Part shown: in pieces, positions 25,030 through 34,131 of the stretch
Position numbering within the stretch: the first letter of the stretch is position 1
How the letters are laid out: the number at the start of each line of letters is the position of its first letter
Origin: Albibacillus kandeliae
GTDB taxonomy: Bacteria > Pseudomonadota > Alphaproteobacteria > Rhodobacterales > Rhodobacteraceae
Length of the DNA: 64,000 nucleotides
Assembly: GCF_003116585.1 (NCBI RefSeq)
Contig: NZ_QEHM01000002.1
Location: forward strand, 1-64,000
Reading direction: 5' to 3'
The notes under the pieces: generated by a model
Seen by the model: only the letters and a program-made list of their open reading frames with translations
Databases searched by the model: none
Told to the model about the DNA's origin: nothing
Translations under genes and position numbers: made by a program

Positions 25030-26148
25030 ATGAAAAAGGCACTGATCACCGGTATCACCGGACAGGACGGCTCCTACCTGGCGGAATTCCTGCTGGAGAA
25101 GGGCTACGAGGTTCACGGCATCAAGCGGCGCGCCTCCTCCTTCAACACCCAGCGGATCGATCACATCTACGAGGATCCGCATTCCAACCATGCCCAGCTC
25201 AAGCTGCACTACGGCGACCTGTCGGACAGTTCGAACCTGACCCGCATCATTCAGGAAGTGCAGCCCGACGAGATCTACAACCTCGGCGCCCAGTCCCACG
25301 TGGCGGTCTCCTTCGAGGCGCCGGAGTACACGGCGGACGTCGACGCGATGGGCGCGCTGCGCCTGCTCGAAGCGGTCCGCTTCCTCGGCATGGAGAAGAA
25401 GACCCGCTTCTACCAGGCCTCGACCTCGGAACTCTACGGCCTCGTGCAGGAAACCCCGCAGACCGAGACGACCCCGTTCCACCCGCGCTCGCCCTATGCC
25501 GTGGCCAAGATGTACGCCTACTGGATCACGGTAAACTACCGCGAGGCCTACGGCATGTACGCCTGCAACGGCATCCTCTTCAACCACGAGAGCCCGCGCC
25601 GGGGCGAAACCTTCGTGACCCGCAAGATCACCCGGGGCCTCGCCAACATCGCCCAGGGGCTCGAACCCTGCCTCTTCATGGGCAACATCGACTCCCTGCG
25701 CGACTGGGGCCACGCCAAGGACTATGTCCGCATGCAGTGGATGATGCTCCAGCAGGACCATGCCGAGGATTTCGTCATCGCCACTGGCGTCCAGTACTCC
25801 GTGCGCGAGTTCATCACCTGGACCGCCAAGGAACTGGGGATCGCCATCGAGTTCTCCGGCGAAGGCATCGACGAGATCGCGACCGTCGCGTCGGTCTGGG
25901 GCGACAAGGCCCCGGAGCTCAAGCGCGGCGATGTCATCATGCGCATCGACCCCCGCTACTTCCGCCCCGCCGAGGTCGAAACGCTGCTGGGCAACCCGGC
26001 CAAGGCCAAGGCACGGCTCGGATGGACCCCGGAAATCACCGCTCAGGAGATGTGCGCCGAAATGGTCGCCGAAGACCTCCGGGTGGCAAAGCGATACGCC
26101 CTGCTCAAGGAACACGGGCTGGATCTGCCCGTCGCGCTCGAAGGGTAG
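25030..26148 (+). CDS. gmd: GDP-mannose 4,6-dehydratase
   Basis: The protein has 372 residues, the family length. It begins [25 protein letters not shown], the NADP motif, and has [10 protein letters not shown] and [12 protein letters not shown] with the catalytic Thr/Ser and Tyr-Lys. [16 protein letters not shown] is the dimer/tetramer loop typical of Gmd. It makes GDP-4-keto-6-deoxy-D-mannose for Fcl. The ATG at 25030 was preferred to an in-frame GTG three codons earlier. It is the last gene of the polysaccharide set. Confidence 0.95.
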   Translation: MKKALITGITGQDGSYLAEFLLEKGYEVHGIKRRASSFNTQRIDHIYEDPHSNHAQLKLHYGDLSDSSNLTRIIQEVQPDEIYNLGAQSHVAVSFEAPEYTADVDAMGALRLLEAVRFLGMEKKTRFYQASTSELYGLVQETPQTETTPFHPRSPYAVAKMYAYWITVNYREAYGMYACNGILFNHESPRRGETFVTRKITRGLANIAQGLEPCLFMGNIDSLRDWGHAKDYVRMQWMMLQQDHAEDFVIATGVQYSVREFITWTAKELGIAIEFSGEGIDEIATVASVWGDKAPELKRGDVIMRIDPRYFRPAEVETLLGNPAKAKARLGWTPEITAQEMCAEMVAEDLRVAKRYALLKEHGLDLPVALEG

Positions 26149-26438
26149 AGACGCAAAGACGAGAGCGCGCGCCCCTCGCGCGGTCTCCGTCGCCAAGACA
26201 CGACAAGGCCACCACTCATGGCGTCCCCAAGGGCTTGCGCGACCCGGAACAACGGGCCGCGCAACGCCCCTTCGGCTGGCCGGACACACGCGCCGCCCGG
26301 CGGGACCGCCACGGGCGTTCAACCGCCCCTCCCCCTTGACTTCCCCTGCCCTTGCCCTTCCGATCGCCCCGGCGAGACTCGGGGGCCACTGCACCGTCCC
26401 GGTCCGTGTGGCCGAATGGGCCAGGGAGGAGACCTACG
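26149..26438. other. Gap between gmd and the first exporter gene
   Basis: These 290 bases are GC-rich and noncoding. The only clear signal is the AGGGAGGAG ribosome site at 26422-26430 for the exporter gene. No terminator hairpin with a T-run is seen after gmd. Confidence 0.35.
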
Positions 26439-27335
26439 GTGACCAGCACGACAGACAGCACCCCGGCCAACACGCCGACCCTGCGCGCGGCGCTCTGGAT
26501 GATCGGGGCGGTCGTGTCCTTCTCCTCCATGGCCGTTGCGGGGCGCGAGGCCGCAGGCACGCTCGACACCTTCGAGATCATGACCTACCGCAGCCTGATC
26601 GGCTGCGTCATCGTCTGCGCGGTCCTGACCGCGACCCGCAAGTGGAGCGTGGTGCGGCTGACCCACCTGCGCACCCATATCTTCCGCAACGCCGCGCATT
26701 TCGCCGGTCAGAACCTCTGGCTCTACGCCGTGGCGGTGGCGCCGCTGGCTCAGGTCTTTGCGCTCGAATTCACCTCGCCCCTCTGGGTGCTGGTGCTCTC
26801 GCCCCTGATCCTCGGCGAGCGGCTGACCCGGGTGCGGGGCCTCTGCGCCCTCCTCGGCTTCATCGGCATCCTCATCGTGGCACGGCCCAGCCCCGACACC
26901 ATCGGCCCGGGCGTGATCACCGCCGCGACCGCCGCGATCTGCTTTGCCTTCACCATGATGCTGACCAAGAAGCTCACCCGCACCGAGACCATCGGCGGCA
27001 TCATGTTCTGGCTGACGCTGCTGCAACTGATCATGGGCGCGGTCATCGCGGGTTATGACGGCGATTTCGCCCTGCCCGGCCCGATGCTGCCCCATGTCAT
27101 CGTCATCGCCATCGGCGGCCTGCTGGCGCACTTCTGCATCACCAATGCGCTCTCCCTCGCTCCGGCCTCGGTCGTCATGCCCTTCGACTTTGCGCGCCTG
27201 CCCACCATCGCCATAGTCGGGATGCTGCTCTACTCCGAGCCGCTCGACATCTGGGTCCTTGTCGGCGCGGCGATCATCTTTGGCGCCAACTACGCCAACA
27301 TCCTGAACGAAACCCGCAGGAACCGGGTCGCCTGA
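26439..27335 (+). CDS. EamA-family (DMT) membrane exporter
   Basis: The protein has 298 residues, with about ten hydrophobic segments in two tandem EamA halves (the second opens at IGPGVITAATAAICFAFTMM). It is a drug/metabolite transporter of the inner membrane; the substrate is unknown. I chose the GTG at 26439 because AGGGAGGAG lies 8 bases upstream and the first membrane helix starts soon after. It is followed at 27 bases by a second exporter of the same superfamily. Confidence 0.85.
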   Translation: MTSTTDSTPANTPTLRAALWMIGAVVSFSSMAVAGREAAGTLDTFEIMTYRSLIGCVIVCAVLTATRKWSVVRLTHLRTHIFRNAAHFAGQNLWLYAVAVAPLAQVFALEFTSPLWVLVLSPLILGERLTRVRGLCALLGFIGILIVARPSPDTIGPGVITAATAAICFAFTMMLTKKLTRTETIGGIMFWLTLLQLIMGAVIAGYDGDFALPGPMLPHVIVIAIGGLLAHFCITNALSLAPASVVMPFDFARLPTIAIVGMLLYSEPLDIWVLVGAAIIFGANYANILNETRRNRVA

Positions 27336-27362
27336 CGGGGCGGCCGGCGGCTAGGGAAAAGC

Positions 27363-28295
27363 ATGAGCACCCAAAAATCCCTCTCCCGCCGCGCCTGGGC
27401 CGAACTGATGCTACTGGCCGGCATCTGGGGCGGTTCCTTCCTCAGCACCAAACTGGCCCTCGTCGAGGTCCCAGTCGTCACCGTGGTTCTGCACCGCTGC
27501 GGCTGGGCCGCGCTGGTCCTCTGGGCGGTGGTCCTGCTGCGCCGCCTGCCGCTGCCGCGCGACCCGGGGACATGGGCCGCCTTCCTTGTCATGGGGGTGC
27601 TGAACAACGTCGCGCCCTTCTTCCTGCTCACATGGGGCCAGCTGCACATCGAATCCGGCCTCGCCTCGATCCTCAATGCTACGACGGCGGTCTTCGGGGT
27701 CATCGTCGCCTCGATGGTCTTCGCCGACGAGCGCCTGACCGCACGCAAGCTCACCGGGGTCGCCATTGGGTTCCTCGGGGTCACCGTCGCGCTGGGGCTC
27801 GACGCCTTCCGCCAGTTCGATCCCCGCTCCACCGGACAGCTCGCCGTGCTCGGTGCCACGCTCTGCTATGCCCTCGCCGGAAGCTGGGCCCGCGCCCGCC
27901 TGAGCCACCTCCGCCCCGAGGTCGCGGCGGCCGGCATGCTCGGCGCGGCCACGCTGGTCCTGATCCCGCTGACCCTTGGCCTCGACGGCGTGCCGAGCCT
28001 CGATCTGAGCCCGACCACATGGGCCGCCATCGCCTACTACTCGGTCTTCGGCACGGCCGCCGCCTTCCTGCTCTACTACCGGGTCCTCTCGATGGCGGGC
28101 AGCGGCAACCTGATGCTGGTGACCCTGCTCGTGCCGCCCGTCGCCATCGTGCTCGGCGCCGTGGTTCTGGGCGAGGCCCTGCCGCTGCGCGCCTTTGCCG
28201 GATTTGCCCTGCTGGCAGTCGGCCTGCTGATCCTGAACGGAACCCTGCGCCTGCCGCGCAAGCGCGTGATTGACCCCGCCTCCGCCGCCGATTAG
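27363..28295 (+). CDS. EamA-family (DMT) membrane exporter, second copy
   Basis: The protein has 310 residues and about ten membrane helices. It opens with ELMLLAGIWGGSFLSTKLAL, the typical EamA first helix, and the second repeat includes YYSVFGTAAAFLLYYRVLS and VLGAVVLGEALPL. It is only distantly similar to its neighbour, so this is not a recent duplication. The substrate is unknown. It is in line with the previous exporter and the P-loop gene, probably one transcript. Confidence 0.85.
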   Translation: MSTQKSLSRRAWAELMLLAGIWGGSFLSTKLALVEVPVVTVVLHRCGWAALVLWAVVLLRRLPLPRDPGTWAAFLVMGVLNNVAPFFLLTWGQLHIESGLASILNATTAVFGVIVASMVFADERLTARKLTGVAIGFLGVTVALGLDAFRQFDPRSTGQLAVLGATLCYALAGSWARARLSHLRPEVAAAGMLGAATLVLIPLTLGLDGVPSLDLSPTTWAAIAYYSVFGTAAAFLLYYRVLSMAGSGNLMLVTLLVPPVAIVLGAVVLGEALPLRAFAGFALLAVGLLILNGTLRLPRKRVIDPASAAD

Positions 28296-28322
28296 CAAGG
28301 CGCCAAACAGACAGGGCGGACT

Positions 28323-29186
28323 ATGCTGTACTCATCGGCCGAAGACTGGCGCGCGGCGCCTCGCAAACGGGTTTTGTTCTTTGGCATGTCGGGCCTGGGC
28401 AAGACCTACGTGTCGAACATGCTCCGCGAGGAAGGCAGCTGGTTCCACTACTCGATCGACTACCGCATCGGCACCCGCTACATGGGCGAATACATCGCCG
28501 ACAACGCCAAGGCCGAGGCGATGAAGGTGCCCTTCCTGCGTGACCTGCTGCTGACGGATTCGATCTACATCGGCTCCAACCTCACCTTCGAGAACCTGAC
28601 CCCCGTCTCCGCCTACCTCGGCAAGCCCGGCGACCCGGCCAAGGGCGGCCTCGCGATGCACGAATACCGCCGCCGGCAGGACCAGTTCCGGCAGGCCGAG
28701 ATCTACGCCCTGCTCGACACCCACTACTTCATCGACCGGGCCGAGCGGCTCTATGGCTATCCGCACTTCATCTGCGACACCGGCGGCTCGATCTGCGAAT
28801 GGGTCGACCCCGAGGATCCCAAGGACCCGGTGATGAGCGAGTTGGACAAGCACACGCTGATGGTCTGGATCAAGGGCGACGACGCCCATACCCAGGAACT
28901 GATCCGCCGCTTCGACAAGGCGCCCAAGCCGATGGCCTACCAGCCCGAGTTCCTGACCTGGGCCTGGGAGGCCTACCTCGCCGAGACCGGCAAGACCGAG
29001 ACCCAGGTGGATCCCGATACCTTCATTCGCTGGACCTATGCCAAGGCGCTGGCCCACCGCCAGCCCCGCTACGAGGCGATGGCGAACTGGGGCATCACGG
29101 TCACCGCCGACGCGGTCGCCGCCGTCCGCGACGAGGCCGGGTTCATCGACCTGATTGCGGACGCCATCGAGGCGCACCGGGCCTGA
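28323..29186 (+). CDS. P-loop NTPase of unknown function
   Basis: The protein has 287 residues. The P-loop is VLFFGMSGLGKTYVSNML (residues ~19-36). Downstream there is FICDTGGSICEWVDPED, which may serve as the Walker B region, and MVWIKGDDAHTQELIRRFDKAP. The small size and lack of sensor motifs resemble a kinase-like P-loop fold more than an AAA+ machine. No known family could be named with certainty. It follows two exporter genes on the same strand; no functional link is clear. Confidence 0.6.
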   Translation: MLYSSAEDWRAAPRKRVLFFGMSGLGKTYVSNMLREEGSWFHYSIDYRIGTRYMGEYIADNAKAEAMKVPFLRDLLLTDSIYIGSNLTFENLTPVSAYLGKPGDPAKGGLAMHEYRRRQDQFRQAEIYALLDTHYFIDRAERLYGYPHFICDTGGSICEWVDPEDPKDPVMSELDKHTLMVWIKGDDAHTQELIRRFDKAPKPMAYQPEFLTWAWEAYLAETGKTETQVDPDTFIRWTYAKALAHRQPRYEAMANWGITVTADAVAAVRDEAGFIDLIADAIEAHRA

Positions 29187-29189
29187 GGC

Positions 29190-29771
29190 TCAGAAACAGG
29201 CGTAGACGGTATTGGTGATGGCCCCGTACGCGCCCGACAGGGGCAGTTGCATCAGCAGCGCGCGGTCCGGCCCGAGGATCGTCAGCACCCGCCCCTGCAT
29301 CAGCGTATCGAGGAACGGCGCGCGCGGCGGGATCTGCAGCGTCAGCTCGCCCCGGCTGCGGTCGAACCCCAGCTGGTACTCCAGCCCATCCACCTGAAAG
29401 GCATAGCCGCCCGCCGCCGTCCCGGTGCCGAAGATGGCAAGATAGCTCTGCCCCTGCGGCGTGCACATGTAGTAGAAACCCCGCCCGCTCCCGTCCGCCG
29501 CCTGCAGCCCCGCGTAGCGGCTGAAGCCATCGGTCGCGATCCCGGCACCCCACTGGCCCGGCGGCGCCGGCTGCTGCTGCGACTGCTGTCCGGTGGTCTC
29601 CTCGATCCCCGAGCACCACTGCTCGACACACTGGTGATAGCGCGGATCGCTGGCCCCGGAGGAATCCGCGAGGCAGCGCCAGATACAGCGCTGCATGGCC
29701 ATCGGGTCGTCGTCCTGCGCCAGCGCAGGTGTGGCGATCAGCAGGAACAGAAGGGTCAGGAAAGGTTTCAT
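29190..29771 (-). CDS. Secreted Cys-containing protein of unknown function
   Basis: The protein has 193 residues. It has a clean signal peptide (MKPFLTLLFLLIATPALAQ) and an N-terminal four-Cys motif (CIWRCLADSS, then CVEQWC), a Gln/Pro linker, and a beta-rich C-terminal domain with a Cys near each end (YYMCTP; VYACF). It is probably periplasmic with disulfides. I chose the ATG at 29771, which starts the signal peptide; upstream sequence is unlike a protein. It is convergent with the P-loop gene with a 3-base gap. Confidence 0.6.
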   Translation of the reverse strand: MKPFLTLLFLLIATPALAQDDDPMAMQRCIWRCLADSSGASDPRYHQCVEQWCSGIEETTGQQSQQQPAPPGQWGAGIATDGFSRYAGLQAADGSGRGFYYMCTPQGQSYLAIFGTGTAAGGYAFQVDGLEYQLGFDRSRGELTLQIPPRAPFLDTLMQGRVLTILGPDRALLMQLPLSGAYGAITNTVYACF

Positions 29772-29823
29772 GATGCTTTGGTCATTCGGAAAATTCGACA
29801 AAGTATCAGGTGGCCCGTCCCGA

Positions 29824-29858
29824 AATGCCAGCGCTTTCGGCTGGCGCAAGCCGGCATT
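29824..29858 (+). promoter_or_regulatory. Alternative hairpins in the metA upstream region
   Basis: AATGCC can pair with a downstream GGCATT, or its GCC with GCTGGC through GCCAGC, so two folds compete. The segment is 60-95 bases before metA. I do not recognise a SAM riboswitch here; attenuation is only a possibility. Confidence 0.25.
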
Positions 29859-29917
29859 GTCTTGGCATTGTGACCCGGCGGGTCTATCTACCGCACTCAC
29901 CGAATTGGAATGCGACC

Positions 29918-30838
29918 ATGCCCATCAAGATCCCTGCCGACCTTCCCGCCTACGACGTACTGACCCGCGAGGGCGTCATGGTGATGTCGGACGACATGGC
30001 CGCACGTCAGGACATCCGCCCGCTGAGGATCGGATTGCTCAACCTGATGCCCAAGAAGATCCAGACCGAGAACCAGTTCGCCCGGCTGATCGGCGCCACG
30101 CCGCTGCAGATCGAGCTGAGCCTCATCCGGATGAGCGAGCATCAGACCAAGAACACCGCCGCCGAGCACATGGAGGCCTTCTATCGCCCCTTCAGCGAGG
30201 TCGATGCCACGGGCGAGAAGTTCGACGGCCTGATCATCACCGGCGCCCCCATCGAGCACCTCGCGTTCGAGGACGTGACCTATTGGGAAGAGCTCTGCCG
30301 CGTCATGGACTGGACCCAGACCAACGTGCACTCCACCTTCGGCGTCTGCTGGGGCGGCATGGCGATGGCCTGGTATCTGAACGGCGTGCCCAAGCACATG
30401 CTGGACGAAAAGGCCTTCGGCTGCTTCCGCCAGAGAAACCTTGCGCCCGCCTCGCCCTACCTGCGCGGGTTCTCCGACGACCCGATGATGCCGGTCAGCC
30501 GCTGGACCGAGCTGCGCCAGGACGACATCGAGAAAGCCGGGCTGCAAACCCTGCTGATCTCGGATGAGACCGGGCCCTGCCTGATCGACGATCCGGCGCA
30601 CCGCGCGCTCTACATCGTCAACCACCTCGAATACGACTCCACCACGCTCAAGGAGGAGTATGACCGCGATGTGGCCAACGGTGCCCCCATCGAGGTTCCG
30701 GCGAACTACTACCCCGAGAACGATCCCAAGCGGCAGCCGCTGAACCGGTGGCGCAGCCATGCCCACCTGCTCTATGGCAACTGGATCAACCAGATCTACC
30801 AGACCACGCCCTTTGACATGGACGCGATCGGGCGCTGA
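29918..30838 (+). CDS. metAA: Homoserine O-acetyltransferase (MetA type)
   Basis: The protein has 306 residues of the MetA (DJ-1/class I amidotransferase-like) family. The nucleophile is Cys144 in [10 protein letters not shown], and the catalytic histidine lies in VNHLEYDST. The position that sets acyl-CoA choice in MetA is Glu here (GAPIE, ~113) where E. coli has Gly, which in studied enzymes means acetyl-CoA and not succinyl-CoA. It acylates homoserine, the first committed step to methionine. The ATG at 29918 gives the standard length. Confidence 0.9.
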   Translation: MPIKIPADLPAYDVLTREGVMVMSDDMAARQDIRPLRIGLLNLMPKKIQTENQFARLIGATPLQIELSLIRMSEHQTKNTAAEHMEAFYRPFSEVDATGEKFDGLIITGAPIEHLAFEDVTYWEELCRVMDWTQTNVHSTFGVCWGGMAMAWYLNGVPKHMLDEKAFGCFRQRNLAPASPYLRGFSDDPMMPVSRWTELRQDDIEKAGLQTLLISDETGPCLIDDPAHRALYIVNHLEYDSTTLKEEYDRDVANGAPIEVPANYYPENDPKRQPLNRWRSHAHLLYGNWINQIYQTTPFDMDAIGR

Positions 30839-30848
30839 AACAGGGTGC

Positions 30849-30876
30849 GCGGCAGGCGGAATTATCCCCCTGCCGC
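30849..30876 (+). terminator. Hairpin after metA
   Basis: GCGGCAGG and CCTGCCGC form an 8-bp stem with a 12-base loop, 10 bases beyond the metA stop. It lacks a T-run, so termination is uncertain. Confidence 0.35.
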
Positions 30877-30947
30877 ACGCGCCGCGTTTGCGTTAAGCCT
30901 GTTAACATCCCATATTGTCCGGCACGACACAGATGAGGGACTCGGCC

Positions 30948-31817
30948 ATGGACCTGCCTTTCGACGGTGCGATCACGCGGTTCTTTGAAAAGGAAGCGCC
31001 CGACGAGATCCGTCGCGCGATCCAGCGGGCGGACAAGGATGACATCCTCAGTCCTTCCTATCCCCATTCCGAGGAAATGAAGACCAAGTCCTACGACAAG
31101 GACCTGAATTCACTCCAGATCGAACTGGCCAAGATGCAGAACGCCATCGGCGAGACCGGCGAGCGCATCCTGATCATCTTCGAGGGCCGCGACGCCGCCG
31201 GCAAAGGCGGCACCATCAAGCGCTTCCGCGAGAACCTGAACCCTCGCGGCGCGCGGGTCGTTGCCCTGTCCAAGCCTTCGGACGCCGAGCAGACGCAGTG
31301 GTACTTCCAGCGCTACATCGCACACCTGCCCTCCGCCGGTCACATCGTCTTCTTCGATCGCAGCTGGTACAACCGCGGCGTGGTCGAAAAGGTCTTCGGC
31401 TTCTGCACCGACGAAGAGCGCGAGCGCTTCTTCCGGCAGGTCCTGCCGCTCGAACGGGCGCTGGTCGATGACGGGATCAAGCTGTTCAAGTTCTGGCTGA
31501 ACGTGGGCCGCGCCGAACAGCTCCGCCGGTTCATGGACCGCGAGAAGGATCCGCTGAAACAGTGGAAGCTCAGCCAGATCGACATCGACGGGCTCAAGCG
31601 GTGGGACGACTACAGCGAGACCATCCAGGAGACGCTCTCCCGGACCCACAGCGATGTCTCGCCCTGGACCATCCTCAAATCGGACGACAAGAAGCGCGCG
31701 CGCCTGAACGCCATCCGCACCGTGCTCCACGGCATCGACTACAAGGGCAAGGACAAGCGCGCGATCGGCAAGATCGACGAGGAGATCTGCGGCGGCCCCG
31801 ATCTCTGGGACGCCTGA
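30948..31817 (+). CDS. ppk2: Polyphosphate kinase 2
   Basis: The protein has 289 residues. It has the PPK2 Walker A ([12 protein letters not shown]), Walker B ([12 protein letters not shown]) and lid region ([15 protein letters not shown]). It uses polyphosphate to phosphorylate GDP or ADP; the one-domain form of this length is class I PPK2. I chose the ATG at 30948 because GAGGGA lies 8 bases upstream. The stop is 7 bases before a TetR-type regulator gene, which may share its transcript. Confidence 0.93.
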   Translation: MDLPFDGAITRFFEKEAPDEIRRAIQRADKDDILSPSYPHSEEMKTKSYDKDLNSLQIELAKMQNAIGETGERILIIFEGRDAAGKGGTIKRFRENLNPRGARVVALSKPSDAEQTQWYFQRYIAHLPSAGHIVFFDRSWYNRGVVEKVFGFCTDEERERFFRQVLPLERALVDDGIKLFKFWLNVGRAEQLRRFMDREKDPLKQWKLSQIDIDGLKRWDDYSETIQETLSRTHSDVSPWTILKSDDKKRARLNAIRTVLHGIDYKGKDKRAIGKIDEEICGGPDLWDA

Positions 31818-31824
31818 CCGACGT

Positions 31825-32442
31825 ATGGGCAAACGCGGATATCATCACGGCAACCTGCGCCAGGCGCTGGTCGACGCTGCCCTCGAACTGATCGAGGACA
31901 AGGGCCCTACCGGCTTTACGCTGTCCGAGGCGGCCAAGCTGGCGGGCGTGACCCCCGCAGCCGTCTACCGCCATTTCGAGGGCCGCGAGGACCTGATCGC
32001 CGAAGCCGCGCGGCAAGGCTACGAGATCTTCGCCGACCTGATGCAATACGCCTATGACAAGGAACAGCCCTCGGCGCTGGCGGCTTTCGAGGCCACCGGC
32101 CGCGCCTATCTCGCCTTTGCCCGCAAGTACCCCGGCCACTACATCGCCATGTTCGAGAGCGGCATCTCGGTCAACCACAGCCCCGAACTCGCGGCTGTAC
32201 GCCAGCGGGCGTGGAACGCGCTGGAGCGCGCCGCAAGTGATCTCGGCAAGCACATCCCGCCCGAGAAACGGCCGCCCGCGTCGATGTTCACCGCCCACGT
32301 CTGGGCCATGAGCCACGGGGTCGTCGAGCTGTTCCTGCGCAATTCTCCAGGCACACAAAGCCCGTTCCCGGCCGACGAACTGCTCGAGAGCGGGATCGGC
32401 GTCTACCTTCGCGGGCTGGGCCTCATCGCGCCAGACAAATAG
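31825..32442 (+). CDS. TetR/AcrR-family regulator
   Basis: The protein has 205 residues. The N-terminal helix-turn-helix begins YHHGNLRQALVDAALELIEDKG and includes LAGVTPAAVYRHFEGREDLIAE. The C-terminal ligand domain has the HVWAMSHGVVELFL region typical of the WHG-type TetR group. The ligand and targets are unknown. It follows ppk2 by 7 bases, so it is probably co-transcribed and may control that operon. Confidence 0.88.
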   Translation: MGKRGYHHGNLRQALVDAALELIEDKGPTGFTLSEAAKLAGVTPAAVYRHFEGREDLIAEAARQGYEIFADLMQYAYDKEQPSALAAFEATGRAYLAFARKYPGHYIAMFESGISVNHSPELAAVRQRAWNALERAASDLGKHIPPEKRPPASMFTAHVWAMSHGVVELFLRNSPGTQSPFPADELLESGIGVYLRGLGLIAPDK

Positions 32443-32511
32443 GCTCCGCGCTCATCTTTCAGATGAAGTTCGCAATCTAAACTGCCGATCCAACGCAGAT
32501 TTCCAGATAAA

Positions 32512-33579
32512 TCAAAACCGGGAAGGCCGCGGCACACCCGCGCCCGCAGGTGTCAGCTTCGACCCGACATTGATCAGGTTCATCTGCCCGAGGCCCTTGA
32601 TGTCATGCGGCCCGAGATCGGCGATCTGGAACTCGTCGATCAGGTCGAACTTCATCTCCTCCGGCGCCACGATCTTCATCGGGTTCGCAAACACCTGCAG
32701 CCGCGAGGCCATGTTCACCGCCGGGCCGAAGACATCGTAGACATACTTCTGGATCCCCACGACCGACCCCACCGCCGCCCCCGTCCCCAGACCGATCCGC
32801 GCCTGCCACTTGTGCTGGTGGCTCTGGTTGCGGCGCTCGAGGTAGCGCAGGAAGCGGATGGCGCAATGGGCCACCGCCGTCGCATGATCCGGCGCCGGTT
32901 CGGGCATACCGCAGACCGCGAGGTAGGCGTCACCGATGGTCTTGATGCGCTCGCAGCCATATTGCTCGGTGATCCGGTCAAAGGCGGTAAAGATGTCGTT
33001 CAGCTCGCCGAGCGTCACGGTCGGGTCGGTGCGTGTCGCGAAACTGGTGAAGTCCACGAAATCCAGCATCAGGACCGAGACACTTGGGTACAGCTGCGGC
33101 GTCACCACGCCAAAGGTCTTGAACTCCTCGTAGACCGAGCGCGGCATGAGGTTCAGAAGCAGCCGTTCGACCCGCTCCTTCTCGCGCTCCAGCTCCCGCG
33201 TATTGCGCTCCACCATCGAGGAATAGCTGTCGATCATCCCCTCCAGCTCGCGGATGCGGGTGATGTTCTGGCACTCGACGACCAGCAGATCCTCGCTCCC
33301 GCCGCTCGCCACCGACAGCGTGACCGCGATGACCAGCGTCCGGCGCTTGGGCTTGACCTTCACCTCGCGGTGGCAACGTCCGCCCTGCACAGCCTCGGCA
33401 ATGTCCTCGGCGCTCAGGTCCGGGATCAGGTCCGTCAGCCTCGCCTCCGGCCCCGGCTCGGCGAACCACTCCGCAAAGGCCGGGTTGCGATAGGAAACCG
33501 TCAGGTCCGAAACCCGCGCAAGCGCCACACCCACCCCGATGGAGCGGAGCAGCTGCTCGTTTATGGCGGCGATGCTCAT
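32512..33579 (-). CDS. Class III adenylate cyclase with PAS-like sensor domain
   Basis: The protein has 355 residues. An N-terminal PAS-like region (~1-110) is followed by a coiled coil (~115-145) and a class III cyclase domain from ~165. Metal aspartates are D173 (LMLDFVDF) and D217 (TIGDAYLAV). K213 and the Asp of YDVFGPAVN are the pair that reads adenine, so ATP is the expected substrate, and NMASRL gives the transition-state Asn and Arg. It is predicted to make cAMP. It overlaps the globin gene upstream by ATGA, so the two are translationally coupled, which suggests haem-based sensing by a partner. Confidence 0.88.
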   Translation of the reverse strand: MSIAAINEQLLRSIGVGVALARVSDLTVSYRNPAFAEWFAEPGPEARLTDLIPDLSAEDIAEAVQGGRCHREVKVKPKRRTLVIAVTLSVASGGSEDLLVVECQNITRIRELEGMIDSYSSMVERNTRELEREKERVERLLLNLMPRSVYEEFKTFGVVTPQLYPSVSVLMLDFVDFTSFATRTDPTVTLGELNDIFTAFDRITEQYGCERIKTIGDAYLAVCGMPEPAPDHATAVAHCAIRFLRYLERRNQSHQHKWQARIGLGTGAAVGSVVGIQKYVYDVFGPAVNMASRLQVFANPMKIVAPEEMKFDLIDEFQIADLGPHDIKGLGQMNLINVGSKLTPAGAGVPRPSRF

Positions 33580-33944
33580 GCGGCCCTGCGCGCGACGATT
33601 AGGCTGCGCTTGGTCTCGATGACCGCGCCGATCACCCTGATATCCTCGGCGCTGACGCCGTGTTCCTCCAGCGCCTCAGCCAACAGCGCCTCGACCTCGT
33701 CGAAATCTCCGTCGTCGATTCCGAGGTGGCGGTGCACCTGCTCCAGCCGTTCATCGCTGAACGAGGCCGGGCCGCCCATGAGCGACGCGATGAACTTGGT
33801 CTGATGGTCGATCAGCCGCGCCATGTCGACATTTTCGAAATGATCGCCGATGCGCTCGGAGTCGAGCACCATCTCGTAGAAAGTCAGAACAATGCGACTG
33901 ATGGACTTGAAGCCACCGTACTTCTCGAACAGCGTCCTACTCAC
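33576..33944 (-). CDS. Truncated haemoglobin (group I-like)
   Basis: The protein has 122 residues. The fold motifs of truncated globins are present: LFEKYGG, the B-helix FY pair at 22-23 (TFYEMVLDSERIGDHF), the turn MGGPASFS, and the proximal histidine H71 in EQVHRHLGI. I chose the GTG at 33944 because GGAGGGGG lies just upstream; a TTG at 33956 overlaps that ribosome site. It binds haem and probably O2, NO or CO. It is translationally coupled to the adenylate cyclase at 32512. Confidence 0.8.
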   Translation of the reverse strand: MSRTLFEKYGGFKSISRIVLTFYEMVLDSERIGDHFENVDMARLIDHQTKFIASLMGGPASFSDERLEQVHRHLGIDDGDFDEVEALLAEALEEHGVSAEDIRVIGAVIETKRSLIVARRAA

Positions 33945-34131
33945 GGCCCCCTCCAATCTGACCCCGGGGTCCTCCCGCCTTTACGCTACGATACCTTTGC
34001 TCACGAAATCAACGCATTCCGTGCCGGGCCCCGCTTCAAGGGGCGCCACGCCTTGCCCCTGCAAAAACAGCGGGCTAACGTCTAAGGTGAACAAGATCAA
34101 AAGACTTCTCGGTTAAAGGGCAGGACGTCAG

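Noticed and set aside
29772-29917. SAM-II riboswitch before metA
   Set aside because: Expected in some alphaproteobacteria, but I could not match the conserved pseudoknot, so it is not called.
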